Assembly: GCA_030151105.1 (NCBI GenBank) | Contig: JASLEN010000206.1 | Coordinates: 1 to 22,027 of the forward strand | Direction of reading: 5' to 3' | Source of the DNA: Dysgonomonas sp. | GTDB taxonomy: Bacteria > Bacteroidota > Bacteroidia > Bacteroidales > Dysgonomonadaceae | DNA length: 22,027 bases | Shown here: piece by piece, positions 8,490 through 17,621 of the stretch | Layout: every line of letters starts with the position of its first letter | Numbering within the stretch: position 1 is the stretch's first letter | Notes under the pieces: generated by a model | Told to the model about the DNA's origin: nothing | Database searches by the model: none | Seen by the model: only the letters and a program-made list of their open reading frames with translations | Made by a program: the position numbers and the translations under genes

Positions 8490-10169
8490 TCAATAGTTAG
8501 AATTAAGTTTCTTTTCAATACGTTCTTTTTCAGCAAGCTTAGGAAGAGCTTTCGTAAGTGCTTCCTTCCAATATTTATTGGCTTCATTATCTTGCTTTTG
8601 AGCGTGATAATAATCTCCTAAAATATCTAAAGTGTAATAGTATTCAGGATTAGACGATTCGTAGATATGTAAGGAATCTATCGAAATAGTCTCTCCTTTT
8701 TTTGTCTTTTTCTTGATGTAGGGAGTTAATCGCTTGAATGTAAGAATATCGTTGTAGAGTGGAGTGTGCAATATACTGTCTTCTACAATGGTATATTCTT
8801 CAGAGTAGATTTCATTTCTAAAGTCAATGCTATCACTAAATATTTTATTCAAATCATACGCTACATACTTTCCCAATTGCCAAGGAGAGGTAGATACCCA
8901 CATCATGCCTTTTTCTGGTTTGAAGATTACAGAATGATGAGCCATCAGTTGATTGATAGCAAGCTCATTTGTTAGGCCTAGCTCTTGATTGTCAATTCCT
9001 TTTCTATCTCGTAGAACTTTTGCTGTATTTATTGGGCTCATTGGAGAGTTTTGCTTGATTAGTTCCTCTAGCCTGTCATACCTCCTTTTGCTATCTGTGG
9101 TAAGAATATTTTCTTTGTTTCGCTCATCGTTTTCGAATATTGGCGATTGAAAATGATTAGTACAGATAATCTTTTGCTTATCCTCTTCGTTGTAGAAAAG
9201 GGCAATTGTATATGGCGATTTTTCGATGATTGCTGCTTTTTTGTCTTTTGCAGAACCAATGAGAATGGACTCTGCTACAAAGGTTTCTCTGTTTTGGGCA
9301 ATTGCATACGCCTCTTCTATATTGGAAGCATATTGAAGAATCTCTCTTACTAGCAGCGATATAGGAGTTTTGGCAGATGTGGGCATTGTAGATTTAGCTG
9401 CATTGATGGTCACTGTCAATCCCATTTCATTCATACCAGAGAGCACACCTGTCATACCTGGCCATGAGATTGATGCATATTTGTAGCCTTCTTTGGGAGC
9501 GTAGAATGAAATCTCTTTATTTTTTGCAAAATCATCTCCAACATAGAAGTCAAAATTTCGTCCCACTATCAAGGTTGAGTCTTCACTCTCACTGCCCCAT
9601 GCTGCAAACGAACTACATCCCACTAGCATATAGTCTTGCATGGCATGCCCTAAGTCGTGCGCTCCATGATAGTTGAGTTGACGTTCGTAGGGAGTGCCGA
9701 TGTAGTTGAACTCATCTGTGCATGAGAGTGATATTCCATAAATTTCTTTTCGGTATTCTTCAATAACATGTTTGCCCAAGTTGCGATTGAAAAGGAGTGT
9801 GAATCCTCCTAGAAAGCGTAAATAATTTTCAGAGGGAACGATTTCCTTGATTTGATCTACAAATACTTTTTCTTGATAATAGAGTAAGTCTTTGGATAAT
9901 TTTCCTCTTGCTAAACCTCGTTCAAAAGCATCACCTGAGACTTTCAACTCCCACAGACCAGTTTCGCTTTGTCGCAAAAAACTGTTTCCCCATTGTCTGT
10001 AGTTTTCTTCTTCAATCAATTCATATTGGGGAACTTCTTCTTCTGTGATTTGAGGTTGTAGCATATCGGCAGTCCATATCAAGTAGCTGATAGTAAGTAT
10101 TGCTATCAGTACTAGACTGGCAAGGGTGATTAAACCTATTTTGAATATGTGTTTTATCAACTTAAACAT
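8490..10169 (-). CDS. Membrane-anchored C45-type Ntn-hydrolase/acyltransferase
   Basis: A 559-residue protein with one N-terminal membrane segment (residues about 10-32, Lys-rich cytoplasmic end), which should place the rest in the periplasm. The body matches the peptidase C45 / acyl-CoA:6-aminopenicillanate acyltransferase group of N-terminal-nucleophile enzymes: Cys185 in VGCSSFAAW is the likely nucleophile exposed by self-cleavage, followed by GRNFDF (203-208) and a WPGMTGVLSGMNEMGLTV block. The last 50 residues (YYTLDILGDYYHAQKQDNEA) resemble one TPR hairpin. The family cleaves or transfers acyl amides, so here it might transfer or release the polyene chain. It overlaps the preceding oxidoreductase gene by 8 bases. 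The family is well supported; the role in the cluster is not known. Confidence 0.82.
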   Translation of the reverse strand: MFKLIKHIFKIGLITLASLVLIAILTISYLIWTADMLQPQITEEEVPQYELIEEENYRQWGNSFLRQSETGLWELKVSGDAFERGLARGKLSKDLLYYQEKVFVDQIKEIVPSENYLRFLGGFTLLFNRNLGKHVIEEYRKEIYGISLSCTDEFNYIGTPYERQLNYHGAHDLGHAMQDYMLVGCSSFAAWGSESEDSTLIVGRNFDFYVGDDFAKNKEISFYAPKEGYKYASISWPGMTGVLSGMNEMGLTVTINAAKSTMPTSAKTPISLLVREILQYASNIEEAYAIAQNRETFVAESILIGSAKDKKAAIIEKSPYTIALFYNEEDKQKIICTNHFQSPIFENDERNKENILTTDSKRRYDRLEELIKQNSPMSPINTAKVLRDRKGIDNQELGLTNELAINQLMAHHSVIFKPEKGMMWVSTSPWQLGKYVAYDLNKIFSDSIDFRNEIYSEEYTIVEDSILHTPLYNDILTFKRLTPYIKKKTKKGETISIDSLHIYESSNPEYYYTLDILGDYYHAQKQDNEANKYWKEALTKALPKLAEKERIEKKLNSNY

Positions 10170-11649
10170 TACCTACTTTCTTCGCTAAATATTCTTGTCC
10201 TAAAAAATCTGCACAAGTGTACATTGCAGTTAATGTTACGCCCAATGCGCCATGTACATTCATATTTTGTCCTGTGAGATGTAAGTTTTTCAACTTCGTT
10301 TTAGTGGATATAAAACTCAATTCTGGAAACTTATAATCTTTGGAAATACCATATACTGCACCGTTGCTAGTTCCCGTATAGTCCCTGTAGCTAAGTGGTG
10401 TAGTGCTAAACATGGATTCTATATTGTCTGTAAAGTCGTAACCCTTATGTTTCAAATAGTCCAATATTTTTAAAGAATAAGCCTCTTTCATCGTTTTATA
10501 CTCTTCTCCTCTGCGTCCTGCTGTGGTATTTTCCCACTGTTCAAATTCAGAATACTCTATTGGAGTCAAGATGGTTACTACATCTGAATACTTACTTCCA
10601 CTATTGCACTGATGGCAAATAAGTGAATACCACACCTTATCTAGCGAAGTGTCTTGAGTGTACCATACATCATCCCTTCCATGCACATAGATATTTGTAT
10701 TTTGATACAATTCAGTCTCCTTTTTCATAATGAGGTAGAGTGTGAATATACCAAATGAATTAGGTAGTGAATTGATGCGAGTAAGATATGCTTTCTTTAT
10801 AGTACGTGTTTTATCTACTAATTCGAAAGTGCGTTTGGGATGGATGTTGGAAATGAAATGCTTGGCCTCTAATGTTTCTTCTCCATTGACCTCTACCGCT
10901 GTAACTTCGCCTTCATCAACAATGAAGCGTGTAACTTCTTTGTTGTTCAGCACCGTTCCTCCATTTTTACGAATAACGTCTATCAATTGATCTGCTATTT
11001 GCATTGTTCCATCCACAAAACGGTAGGAACTTTCGATGTACGAATTATTTATCATCGCATGATGATAGAATGTAGAGTAATCTTTTCGCCCTCCATAGAG
11101 CATAGATGTTCCAGCAATAACGTTTTTTAGTATTGGGTCTTCAAACATTTCATCTATCATTCCCGAAGCAGAAGTGTAGAAATGTTGCATTCCATTTTTT
11201 GCAATTAGTCCTTCTTTCAGCGTGTCAATGCTGATGAGGTTACCTACTTGTTTTAGTTTTTCAGCATAAAGCTTTAGTTGCTGTTTTTCTTGAGGAAAAT
11301 ATTGGGCCAATTGGTTCACAAAATTATCGTGTCCCATAGCATAATCGTAACTCTTGTCTTTATAAACTATTCGATCAAAAGCTGATGAATCCATACGACA
11401 AAGATCTAGTTTGTCCATTATCCCAAAGTATTTGAAATATTGGTTCATGATTTGCCCTTCGTCCAAACTTCCTACATAGTGAATACCTGTATCCATCAAA
11501 TGTCTGCGATGTTTGAATGTTTGTAAGCATCCTCCAAAGAGCGGATTTTTTTCGAGTACGCATACATTGTATCCCTCTTTGCTCAATATGGCAGCACATT
11601 CTAAGCCTCCTAGACCACTGCCTGCAATGATTATATCGTATTTATTCAT
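10162..11649 (-). CDS. CrtI/RetSat-like FAD-dependent oxidoreductase
   Basis: A 495-residue flavoprotein of the phytoene desaturase / retinol saturase superfamily. A dinucleotide-binding fold opens the chain: GSGLGG (10-15) and acidic Glu33 in VLEKN. The family-typical DTGIHYVG follows at 53-60, and the C-terminal flavin motif LHLTGQNMNVHGALGVT lies near residue 460. These enzymes add or remove double bonds in polyene chains, which fits a conjugated-polyene pathway. Whether it desaturates, saturates or isomerises here is open. It overlaps the trifunctional transporter gene by an ATGA and the C45 gene by 8 bases, so it is tightly coupled to both. Confidence 0.88.
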   Translation of the reverse strand: MNKYDIIIAGSGLGGLECAAILSKEGYNVCVLEKNPLFGGCLQTFKHRRHLMDTGIHYVGSLDEGQIMNQYFKYFGIMDKLDLCRMDSSAFDRIVYKDKSYDYAMGHDNFVNQLAQYFPQEKQQLKLYAEKLKQVGNLISIDTLKEGLIAKNGMQHFYTSASGMIDEMFEDPILKNVIAGTSMLYGGRKDYSTFYHHAMINNSYIESSYRFVDGTMQIADQLIDVIRKNGGTVLNNKEVTRFIVDEGEVTAVEVNGEETLEAKHFISNIHPKRTFELVDKTRTIKKAYLTRINSLPNSFGIFTLYLIMKKETELYQNTNIYVHGRDDVWYTQDTSLDKVWYSLICHQCNSGSKYSDVVTILTPIEYSEFEQWENTTAGRRGEEYKTMKEAYSLKILDYLKHKGYDFTDNIESMFSTTPLSYRDYTGTSNGAVYGISKDYKFPELSFISTKTKLKNLHLTGQNMNVHGALGVTLTAMYTCADFLGQEYLAKKVGNV

Positions 11650-14600
11650 GTTGTTTTCCTCATTAAGAAAATAGTATTAGAAGTGTAGTTGTCGTTGTCA
11701 AAGCTTTCGACAGACAAACCACATCTATTTGCCAAAGTGTACATTTGATCGGCAGATATAAAGCACAAATCTTGCTTTATTTTATTGAATTTCAAAATGC
11801 GAGTAGAGAACAGTTCTGATAGGCTGGTCAGTTTTTGTCCTTCCTTCTTGTTCGTGTTAGCATCTCGTACTATCATCAAACCTCCTTTGTTGAGCGATTT
11901 TGCACATTTTTCGATCAAAAATTGTTGATCATTTAGACTCATATAATGTAGAATATCGCAAAGAACAATAACATCACTCTTTGGTAAATCATGTTCTAAA
12001 GCATTTGCATACACGAAGTTGATATTATCCCTTTTCAAGAAAGAGGCATTTGCTACATCTATTTTGTCTTCATCGTAGTCTATTCCCAAAATTTGGCGAC
12101 TTGGAGAGAGCATTGCCAACATATAGTCAAGCGTGCCGTATCCACAGCCGATATTGGTAATGGAGGCCGTGGAAGGAATTAAGGAATCAAAGAGTTGATA
12201 ATTCTTTTCCATTTTCACTTTTATGCGTACATACCATTCTTCGACAGGACCTTTGTAAATATAGTTTTTTACTAAGAGATTATAGAAATAAGGATTTACT
12301 CTGGCGTTCGAATATTCTTTGCAGAGTAGGGCGTATTCTTCTTTAAAGCAAGAGGCGATATTTTTGGTTCGCTCTCTATAAGTCTCTCCAAATGAAAGAT
12401 CATCACAACTAATACGTGGTAAGGCTTTGGCTGCTATTATACCTGTTTTCACATCATAGGGTTGAGGTTTAGAAATAAGCATACCTGTACCATAAAGTAA
12501 TACTGGTGTTATATCAGCCTTATACTCTTGCGCATAGAAGAATGCTCCTTTGTGGAAACGTTTGATTACTCCATCTGATGTGCGTGTTCCCTCTGGGAAG
12601 ATGATGACCGAATAACCAGTATCCATGCGTTGTTGTATTTTGTCTCCTGCATTCTCACAGCCTTCGCCAATGTATAAGAAACCTGCATAACGAATAAATA
12701 ATCCAAAGAGTGGAGACTTCCATACCCAATGATTAGTAACCATTACTAATTTGGGATGGAGCGAAAGTAAGAAGAGAATATCTAAGAATGACTGATGATT
12801 GGCAATGATGATCGAAGGTTTTTCGAAAACTTTAGAAGATATATTAATCTTCTTTTTCTTGATGTTGAATGCAGCAAAGCATAAGAATTTGCACGATAGC
12901 ATAATCAAGGAGCATATCAAGGCCTGTTTCTTTTTCAAACTTATAGGGATAAGATAAAGCAACAGCATGATGATGTGCAAGACTATACATCCTAGAACAA
13001 AGAGAATAAAACACCAACTGGTGATGAGTATAGAAAATAGCGTATATGGCGGATAACCCTTCTCGGTAGGTTGCGAAACCAGCATCCGAAATACGACAGG
13101 GGGAATTGTGTATGACACAAGAACCACTACCAACATACCCAAAATGGACATGATGGATATGGAATATAATGCGGGATGCTGTGCAAAGATCAAAGCTCCC
13201 ATACCCACAATGACAGTAAATACGGAGAAAAATATAGCTGTTTTGTGACTGTTGAGAACGGTCTTGTTTGTTCTATACTTGCTCAGTAAACCATCCATGA
13301 CAAATATGCTATAATCGTCGCCAATGCCAAAGATAAAGGTGGATAATATGATGGTTACAATATTGAAATTTATTCCTAACATTCCCATCACACCCACAAT
13401 GATGACCCAACTGATGAACATAGGCAAGAAACTGATAAAAGCGAGTTCTATACGCCCATACGAAATCAGCAATGTGATGAAAATAAGGAAAGATGCAATT
13501 CCTAAGATGAGGTAAAAGTCATCATTGATTACAGACATCCACTTGCTAGTGAGGTATGCTCTGTCAAAGACTACAACCTGATTGGTATCTGAAAACTGGT
13601 CATAGACTTCCTCCTTGTTTTTGTCTTCGAGTTGTACATGAGAAATAAACATCATCATGTCTTCGGAAGTGTTTTGCCATTCTTCGAGCATCTTGTTAGA
13701 TGCTAAATATTTTTCAGTGTAGGATTCTTTTTGTTTGTTGAAGTCATTATCGAGCCAAGAATAAAACTGATTGAATGCATTAGCTTTGAAGTTTACCCTC
13801 TCTGCCTCTTCTTCTATTTTTCCTTTGATTAATGCCCTTTTTTCTGGAGTCCAATAATCGGTCCATTTTTTTAGACGTTCTTCTTGTTGCTGAGGAGAAA
13901 CTAAGAAATAGTCGGCGGATGCAAAGTCTTGTACAAGCCCTTTGTCTTTAAATTCTTGGAGTCTCTGGTTTGTTTGCCTGTAATGTAGAGCAGCCTCTGT
14001 GGCATCTTTGCCAACACTGACGAAGAGGATTGTCTTCTTGTTGCTCTCAACTATGCTCATGAGCTTTTGTTCAGCCTCTTTGATATGTTTGGGTTCATAA
14101 TTCAAGTTCATCATATCGGCATCAAAACCAACTCGTTGAGAAGTGAATACACAAACAACAAAGAGGAGAACAATAGAACCTATCAACCACTTGTTTTCAT
14201 GAAACTTATAAGCGTTCAAGCGTTCAATAAAATTCATCAATTTACCTTTCTTCTCATGTACAGCACCTTTCAAGAAGTGAGGGAGATAGATGAGTGAAAA
14301 CAGAATAGTACCCACCAAAGCAAGAGAGGCAAAAAGACCAAAATCTCGGAGCAAATCAGAACTTGTAAAGAGTAATCCAAGGAATGCTCCAATAGTTGTA
14401 AAACTTCCCACGGTTAGGGGATAGACTAACTCTCTGATTAGTTGTTCAATATTTTTTACATAGCCTTGATGTACTACCATATGTATGGAATAGCTGAGTG
14501 CTACACCTAGTATGATTGATCCCGAACCCACAGCAATGGCAGAAATACTCCCTTTGATGAGCGAAATCATAAATAGGGAAAAAAGTCCCCCAAATAGGAC

Positions 14601-15512
14601 AGGGGCAATCAAAAGCGGAATTGTCCTTTTTTCTTTGAATGCTAAGAATGTGAATACTACGATTATTAGCAAGGCTATATTGATAGTTAGTATAGCATCG
14701 TGTTTTATTTGACGTGCATTATAAACCCCCACTGATGGACCTCCATAATAGGATACATCTACTCTTGAGTGCTGTTGTTTCAGAGAGTTGATTTCTTGTT
14801 CAATAGCTGTTACCAACTTGTCATTTTCGCCCGTACTTCCCATTCCATGAGTTGGCGAAATAAGGAGAATAAGTGTATTGCCATCATTGCCATAGAGGTA
14901 GTCTCCAGATGGTTCTACTCCTGTTTCAAGCTGGAAGTCTTGCAGTTTTTTCAAGGCGTTTCCTCCCAATCCAAGTGGGTCTCGCATCACATATTCTTGC
15001 AAAATACCTCCTGCTGGGGAAAGCAAGTTGGAGCGATTCTTTTGCATAATGTTGGCTATTTTGCCTTCCATCAGTAGAGAATCCATTCTCTGATAATCCT
15101 CATCGGTGAGAAAGAGAGGAAGATGGTCATATACAAAGTTTTGTACGTCTTGCTTTACATCACGGTCAACCTTGAAGACAATGTTTTTTATCAAGTCGGT
15201 GCCAACTTTTTGGGTCAAGCCATCATAGAACTGTGTTGCACAGCTTATTAACTCTTCTTGATCTGTATCCTCATTTACATCTTTAGCAGAAAAAAGAACA
15301 ACAATTTTATCTTTTACTCTCAGATTGTTGAATACCTCATTCAGGTTGGCTTCGTTAGCATTGGTGTCGGGGAAAAAATTTGAAATGTTTTCTTCAAACT
15401 TTAATTGAAGAGCAAAATAGCTCATTATACCAATGCACAGGACGAGTGATAGGTATAAGGCTGTCTTTCGTTTAGAAAATAAATTATATATGTCAACAAA
15501 AAATTGTATCAT
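11646..15512 (-). CDS. Three-domain fusion: MMPL exporter, PlsC-like acyltransferase, SAM methyltransferase
   Basis: A single 1288-residue protein. Residues 1-850 are an MMPL/RND exporter: a first membrane helix (about 17-35), two large periplasmic loops (about 40-270 and 460-660) and two groups of helices (272-412 and 665-815), the second carrying GIGDDYS (729-735). Residues about 880-1070 are a PlsC-like acyltransferase with NHQSFLD (His906, Asp911) and FPEGTR (972-977). Residues about 1090-1288 are a class I methyltransferase with IGCGYG (1121-1126) and IDYD (1144-1147). No stop or frameshift interrupts the domains. The exporter could move the polyene lipid or its precursor outward, while the two cytoplasmic enzymes acylate and methylate it. 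The gene starts 6 bp after the glycosyltransferase stop. I recall this fusion in Bacteroidales, so it is unusual but not new. Confidence 0.92.
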   Translation of the reverse strand: MIQFFVDIYNLFSKRKTALYLSLVLCIGIMSYFALQLKFEENISNFFPDTNANEANLNEVFNNLRVKDKIVVLFSAKDVNEDTDQEELISCATQFYDGLTQKVGTDLIKNIVFKVDRDVKQDVQNFVYDHLPLFLTDEDYQRMDSLLMEGKIANIMQKNRSNLLSPAGGILQEYVMRDPLGLGGNALKKLQDFQLETGVEPSGDYLYGNDGNTLILLISPTHGMGSTGENDKLVTAIEQEINSLKQQHSRVDVSYYGGPSVGVYNARQIKHDAILTINIALLIIVVFTFLAFKEKRTIPLLIAPVLFGGLFSLFMISLIKGSISAIAVGSGSIILGVALSYSIHMVVHQGYVKNIEQLIRELVYPLTVGSFTTIGAFLGLLFTSSDLLRDFGLFASLALVGTILFSLIYLPHFLKGAVHEKKGKLMNFIERLNAYKFHENKWLIGSIVLLFVVCVFTSQRVGFDADMMNLNYEPKHIKEAEQKLMSIVESNKKTILFVSVGKDATEAALHYRQTNQRLQEFKDKGLVQDFASADYFLVSPQQQEERLKKWTDYWTPEKRALIKGKIEEEAERVNFKANAFNQFYSWLDNDFNKQKESYTEKYLASNKMLEEWQNTSEDMMMFISHVQLEDKNKEEVYDQFSDTNQVVVFDRAYLTSKWMSVINDDFYLILGIASFLIFITLLISYGRIELAFISFLPMFISWVIIVGVMGMLGINFNIVTIILSTFIFGIGDDYSIFVMDGLLSKYRTNKTVLNSHKTAIFFSVFTVIVGMGALIFAQHPALYSISIMSILGMLVVVLVSYTIPPVVFRMLVSQPTEKGYPPYTLFSILITSWCFILFVLGCIVLHIIMLLLYLIPISLKKKQALICSLIMLSCKFLCFAAFNIKKKKINISSKVFEKPSIIIANHQSFLDILFLLSLHPKLVMVTNHWVWKSPLFGLFIRYAGFLYIGEGCENAGDKIQQRMDTGYSVIIFPEGTRTSDGVIKRFHKGAFFYAQEYKADITPVLLYGTGMLISKPQPYDVKTGIIAAKALPRISCDDLSFGETYRERTKNIASCFKEEYALLCKEYSNARVNPYFYNLLVKNYIYKGPVEEWYVRIKVKMEKNYQLFDSLIPSTASITNIGCGYGTLDYMLAMLSPSRQILGIDYDEDKIDVANASFLKRDNINFVYANALEHDLPKSDVIVLCDILHYMSLNDQQFLIEKCAKSLNKGGLMIVRDANTNKKEGQKLTSLSELFSTRILKFNKIKQDLCFISADQMYTLANRCGLSVESFDNDNYTSNTIFLMRKTT

Positions 15513-15518
15513 CTGCGT

Positions 15519-16721
15519 CTAATTTTCAACTGCCTTTCTGTCTTTTCTACAAATAAACAAAACTGTTCTTACCAATAGGCCTGCAAAAAGACTACATAAT
15601 GTTGCAAAAATAAAACTTCCTACCAGATATTGATACAACACAGTTTTCATTCCTTCTAGCGAAATGTCAGTAAGTGATACATTAATCTCACTTTTGGTTG
15701 CAATACAACCAGTTACATAGCTTCCATAAAGTAGGAAAGGCATGAAAATAGGAATGCTGATGTTAGATGCCACCAATGTCAATACCTTATTTAGCTTCAA
15801 CAGTTGTGCAAGAAAAACTGCTACAATCATCTGATAGCCCCAAATGGGTACAATACCCATAAATACACCAAGCATGATGGCAAAGGTAATTCTGGAATTA
15901 GACTCTTGGGTATGAATAACTTCTCTATCTACATAGTTGCGAATATTATTCCATGTCAATTTTCTGAAAAAATTGCGCGGGATAATCCACAAAAAAGTGA
16001 CTATGACCAAGAATGTATTGAGAATGCTTATGCGAGTAAAATCTCTCAAAGGACGAAAGTGAGAAACTCTTTCTCCTTCAGGAGGATAGTGGATATTTAT
16101 AGGAATGTTCTGTATTGGGACTCCACGCCAAGCTGAAAATACAAGTAGTTCTAATTCAAACTCATATTTTGTAGTGTAATACTTCATTTCGCTTAAACTA
16201 TCCAAAGGGTAGAGACGATAACCAGATTGAGTATCATTGAGTTTTATTCCAGTTTCTAGTCTGAACCAAAAGTTGGAAAAACGATTGGCAAACGTGTTTT
16301 TACTAGGCATGTTTTCTGCATTCAAATTGCGCTCGCCTACTAATATCGTTTGTGGTGTTTTCTCTATCTCGTCAATAAACAGAGGAATATCGCTAGGGAA
16401 ATGTTGCCCATCCGAATCTAGAGTAATGGCATGTTCAAAACCTTCTGATTTAGCTAATAGTAAACCATGCTTCAGAGCACTTCCTTTGCCTTTGTTTTTA
16501 TCAAATGTGCTGACCTCTATGTCAGTTATAGATGCTAGAATATCAACGGTTTCATCGGTAGAACCGTCGTTCACAACGATGATATTGTTGCTGTATTCCT
16601 TTGTTTGATTGATGACTTGGAGGAGAGTTTTGGCATTGTTGTAGGTGGGGATGATGACAACAATTTTGAGTTGGTTCATCTTCTCCTTATAACATGCTTT
16701 ATGCTCTTGCTCTCTACTCAT
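15519..16721 (-). CDS. GT2 glycosyltransferase with C-terminal DUF2062 membrane domain
   Basis: A 400-residue protein. The N-terminal half is a dolichyl-phosphate-mannose-synthase-like GT2 domain: VVIIPTYNN (21-29), VVNDGSTDET (49-58), the metal-binding DSD at 102-104 in LDSDGQH, and DTQSGYR. The C-terminal part (about 265-390) has the LGVFMGIVPIWGYQ signature and two to four helices of DUF2062. Such proteins transfer sugar at the inner face of the membrane. In the cluster it could add a hexose or amino sugar to the lipid. The ATG at 16721 overlaps the dehydratase stop (ATGA). A second ATG at 16679, with AAGGAG just ahead, would give a shorter and more typical GT2 start and may be the real one. 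Confidence 0.88.
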   Translation of the reverse strand: MSREQEHKACYKEKMNQLKIVVIIPTYNNAKTLLQVINQTKEYSNNIIVVNDGSTDETVDILASITDIEVSTFDKNKGKGSALKHGLLLAKSEGFEHAITLDSDGQHFPSDIPLFIDEIEKTPQTILVGERNLNAENMPSKNTFANRFSNFWFRLETGIKLNDTQSGYRLYPLDSLSEMKYYTTKYEFELELLVFSAWRGVPIQNIPINIHYPPEGERVSHFRPLRDFTRISILNTFLVIVTFLWIIPRNFFRKLTWNNIRNYVDREVIHTQESNSRITFAIMLGVFMGIVPIWGYQMIVAVFLAQLLKLNKVLTLVASNISIPIFMPFLLYGSYVTGCIATKSEINVSLTDISLEGMKTVLYQYLVGSFIFATLCSLFAGLLVRTVLFICRKDRKAVEN

Positions 16722-17086
16722 ACAACTTTGATTGTGGCTTTCAATTTGATGAAGTCTGTTTCTTCAAAAGTTCCTAGCGCTTGAAGCGTATATTCACCTG
16801 CTTCTGATGCTTTGAGAGAGAGCTGGATATCTAAATTTTTATTTTTAGTAGGATCCACCACTGTAAGATACTTGCATGATGAAATATTTACAATTCGCAC
16901 TTTTTGTTTCAAAACCAATTCCGAGCATTCTCTGATGATCTGCAAGTTGCATACTCCTGGTACTATAGGTTGATTGGGGAAATGTCCAGCATAGATAGCA
17001 TGATTGGGATTCAATTCTACTTTGAAACTCCAATCTCCATTGCTTTCTGTTTGCTCTGTTAGTTTATAAAAATCATTCAGTAACAT
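16718..17086 (-). CDS. FabZ-like (hotdog) 3-hydroxyacyl-ACP dehydratase with altered catalytic position
   Basis: A 122-residue single-hotdog protein. The signature YAGHFPNQPIVPGV spans residues 32-45, with catalytic His35. Dehydratases of this group remove water from 3-hydroxyacyl-ACP, the step that creates each double bond of a polyene. In FabZ and FabA the partner acid is a Glu or Asp 14 residues after the His; here that position is Gln49, with Glu53 nearby. I chose ATG 17086 because the frame upstream starts only at a TTG (17107) and a good GGAGG lies 6 bases before this ATG. It overlaps the lipoprotein gene by 14 bases and the glycosyltransferase by 4. Fold call is firm; full activity is uncertain. 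Confidence 0.85.
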   Translation of the reverse strand: MLLNDFYKLTEQTESNGDWSFKVELNPNHAIYAGHFPNQPIVPGVCNLQIIRECSELVLKQKVRIVNISSCKYLTVVDPTKNKNLDIQLSLKASEAGEYTLQALGTFEETDFIKLKATIKVV

Positions 17087-17621
17087 GTGTATCCTCCATT
17101 TTTTCAATATTCATAAAGAGTCGTATCCACGAGTGTCGAACCTCTACTTTTTCTATTTCGTTTTCCTGTTTCGAAACACGAATTACCGCTCTCACCAGTC
17201 CTCCTTTGTTTATATATTCTGTATAGCCTTTCTTTTGCTTCACCTTTTTCAATCTCTTATCAGATAGGAAAATGGTGTTAAAATCATCTTCTAACAGCTT
17301 GAGCAATTTCTTTTTCCGAAGAGGTTCTATACACGAATATACGTGCAAACTATCCTCTCGCAAACCAAAATCGAAGAGACTGAGACCAAAAGGTGACGCC
17401 CCAATCATTCTAATTTCTCCTGAATCTACTTTTCTGACAGCCAATATAGTGCTTAAATGTGTTCGGTGAAAATCGAATTTTAGATTATATTTTCGGACCG
17501 TTGTATCTGCGTCTAGTATAGCCTTGTACGGCTGTTGCACAGGGTATGCTGTTCTATTGCATGATGCTGTAAAGGCAGCAAGAACGAAAAGACTAAAGAA
17601 TAGAAAATTTCGAATCATCAT
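17073..17621 (-). CDS. Small lipoprotein of the polyene cluster
   Basis: A 182-residue protein with a lipoprotein-type signal: hydrophobic residues 5-18, then TAS-Cys21, a loose but acceptable Bacteroidota lipobox. The mature part is predicted beta-rich, with LSTILAVRKVDSGEIRMIG, SPFGLSLFDFGL and SWIRLFMNI segments. APE clusters commonly encode a lipoprotein at this place, and the GxSLFDF region reminds me of LolB-like or DUF3261 proteins; this is only a resemblance. Its gene overlaps the LolA-like gene by 29 bases and the dehydratase by 14. It is probably an outer-membrane receptor or partner for the LolA-like carrier. Lipoprotein call is good, function tentative. Confidence 0.78.
   Translation of the reverse strand: MMIRNFLFFSLFVLAAFTASCNRTAYPVQQPYKAILDADTTVRKYNLKFDFHRTHLSTILAVRKVDSGEIRMIGASPFGLSLFDFGLREDSLHVYSCIEPLRKKKLLKLLEDDFNTIFLSDKRLKKVKQKKGYTEYINKGGLVRAVIRVSKQENEIEKVEVRHSWIRLFMNIEKMEDTHVTE
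17093..17097 (-). promoter_or_regulatory. Strong Shine-Dalgarno (GGAGG) of the dehydratase gene
   Basis: Minus-strand GGAGG sits 6 bases before the ATG at 17086, inside the end of the lipoprotein gene. It decides the start against an upstream TTG, and it stands out because neighbouring genes rarely show such a site. Confidence 0.7.

Noticed and set aside
8485..8493. TTG start for the acyl ligase at 8493
   Set aside because: It lies across the upstream stop codon, while an ATG follows three codons later at 8484 with a normal short gap.
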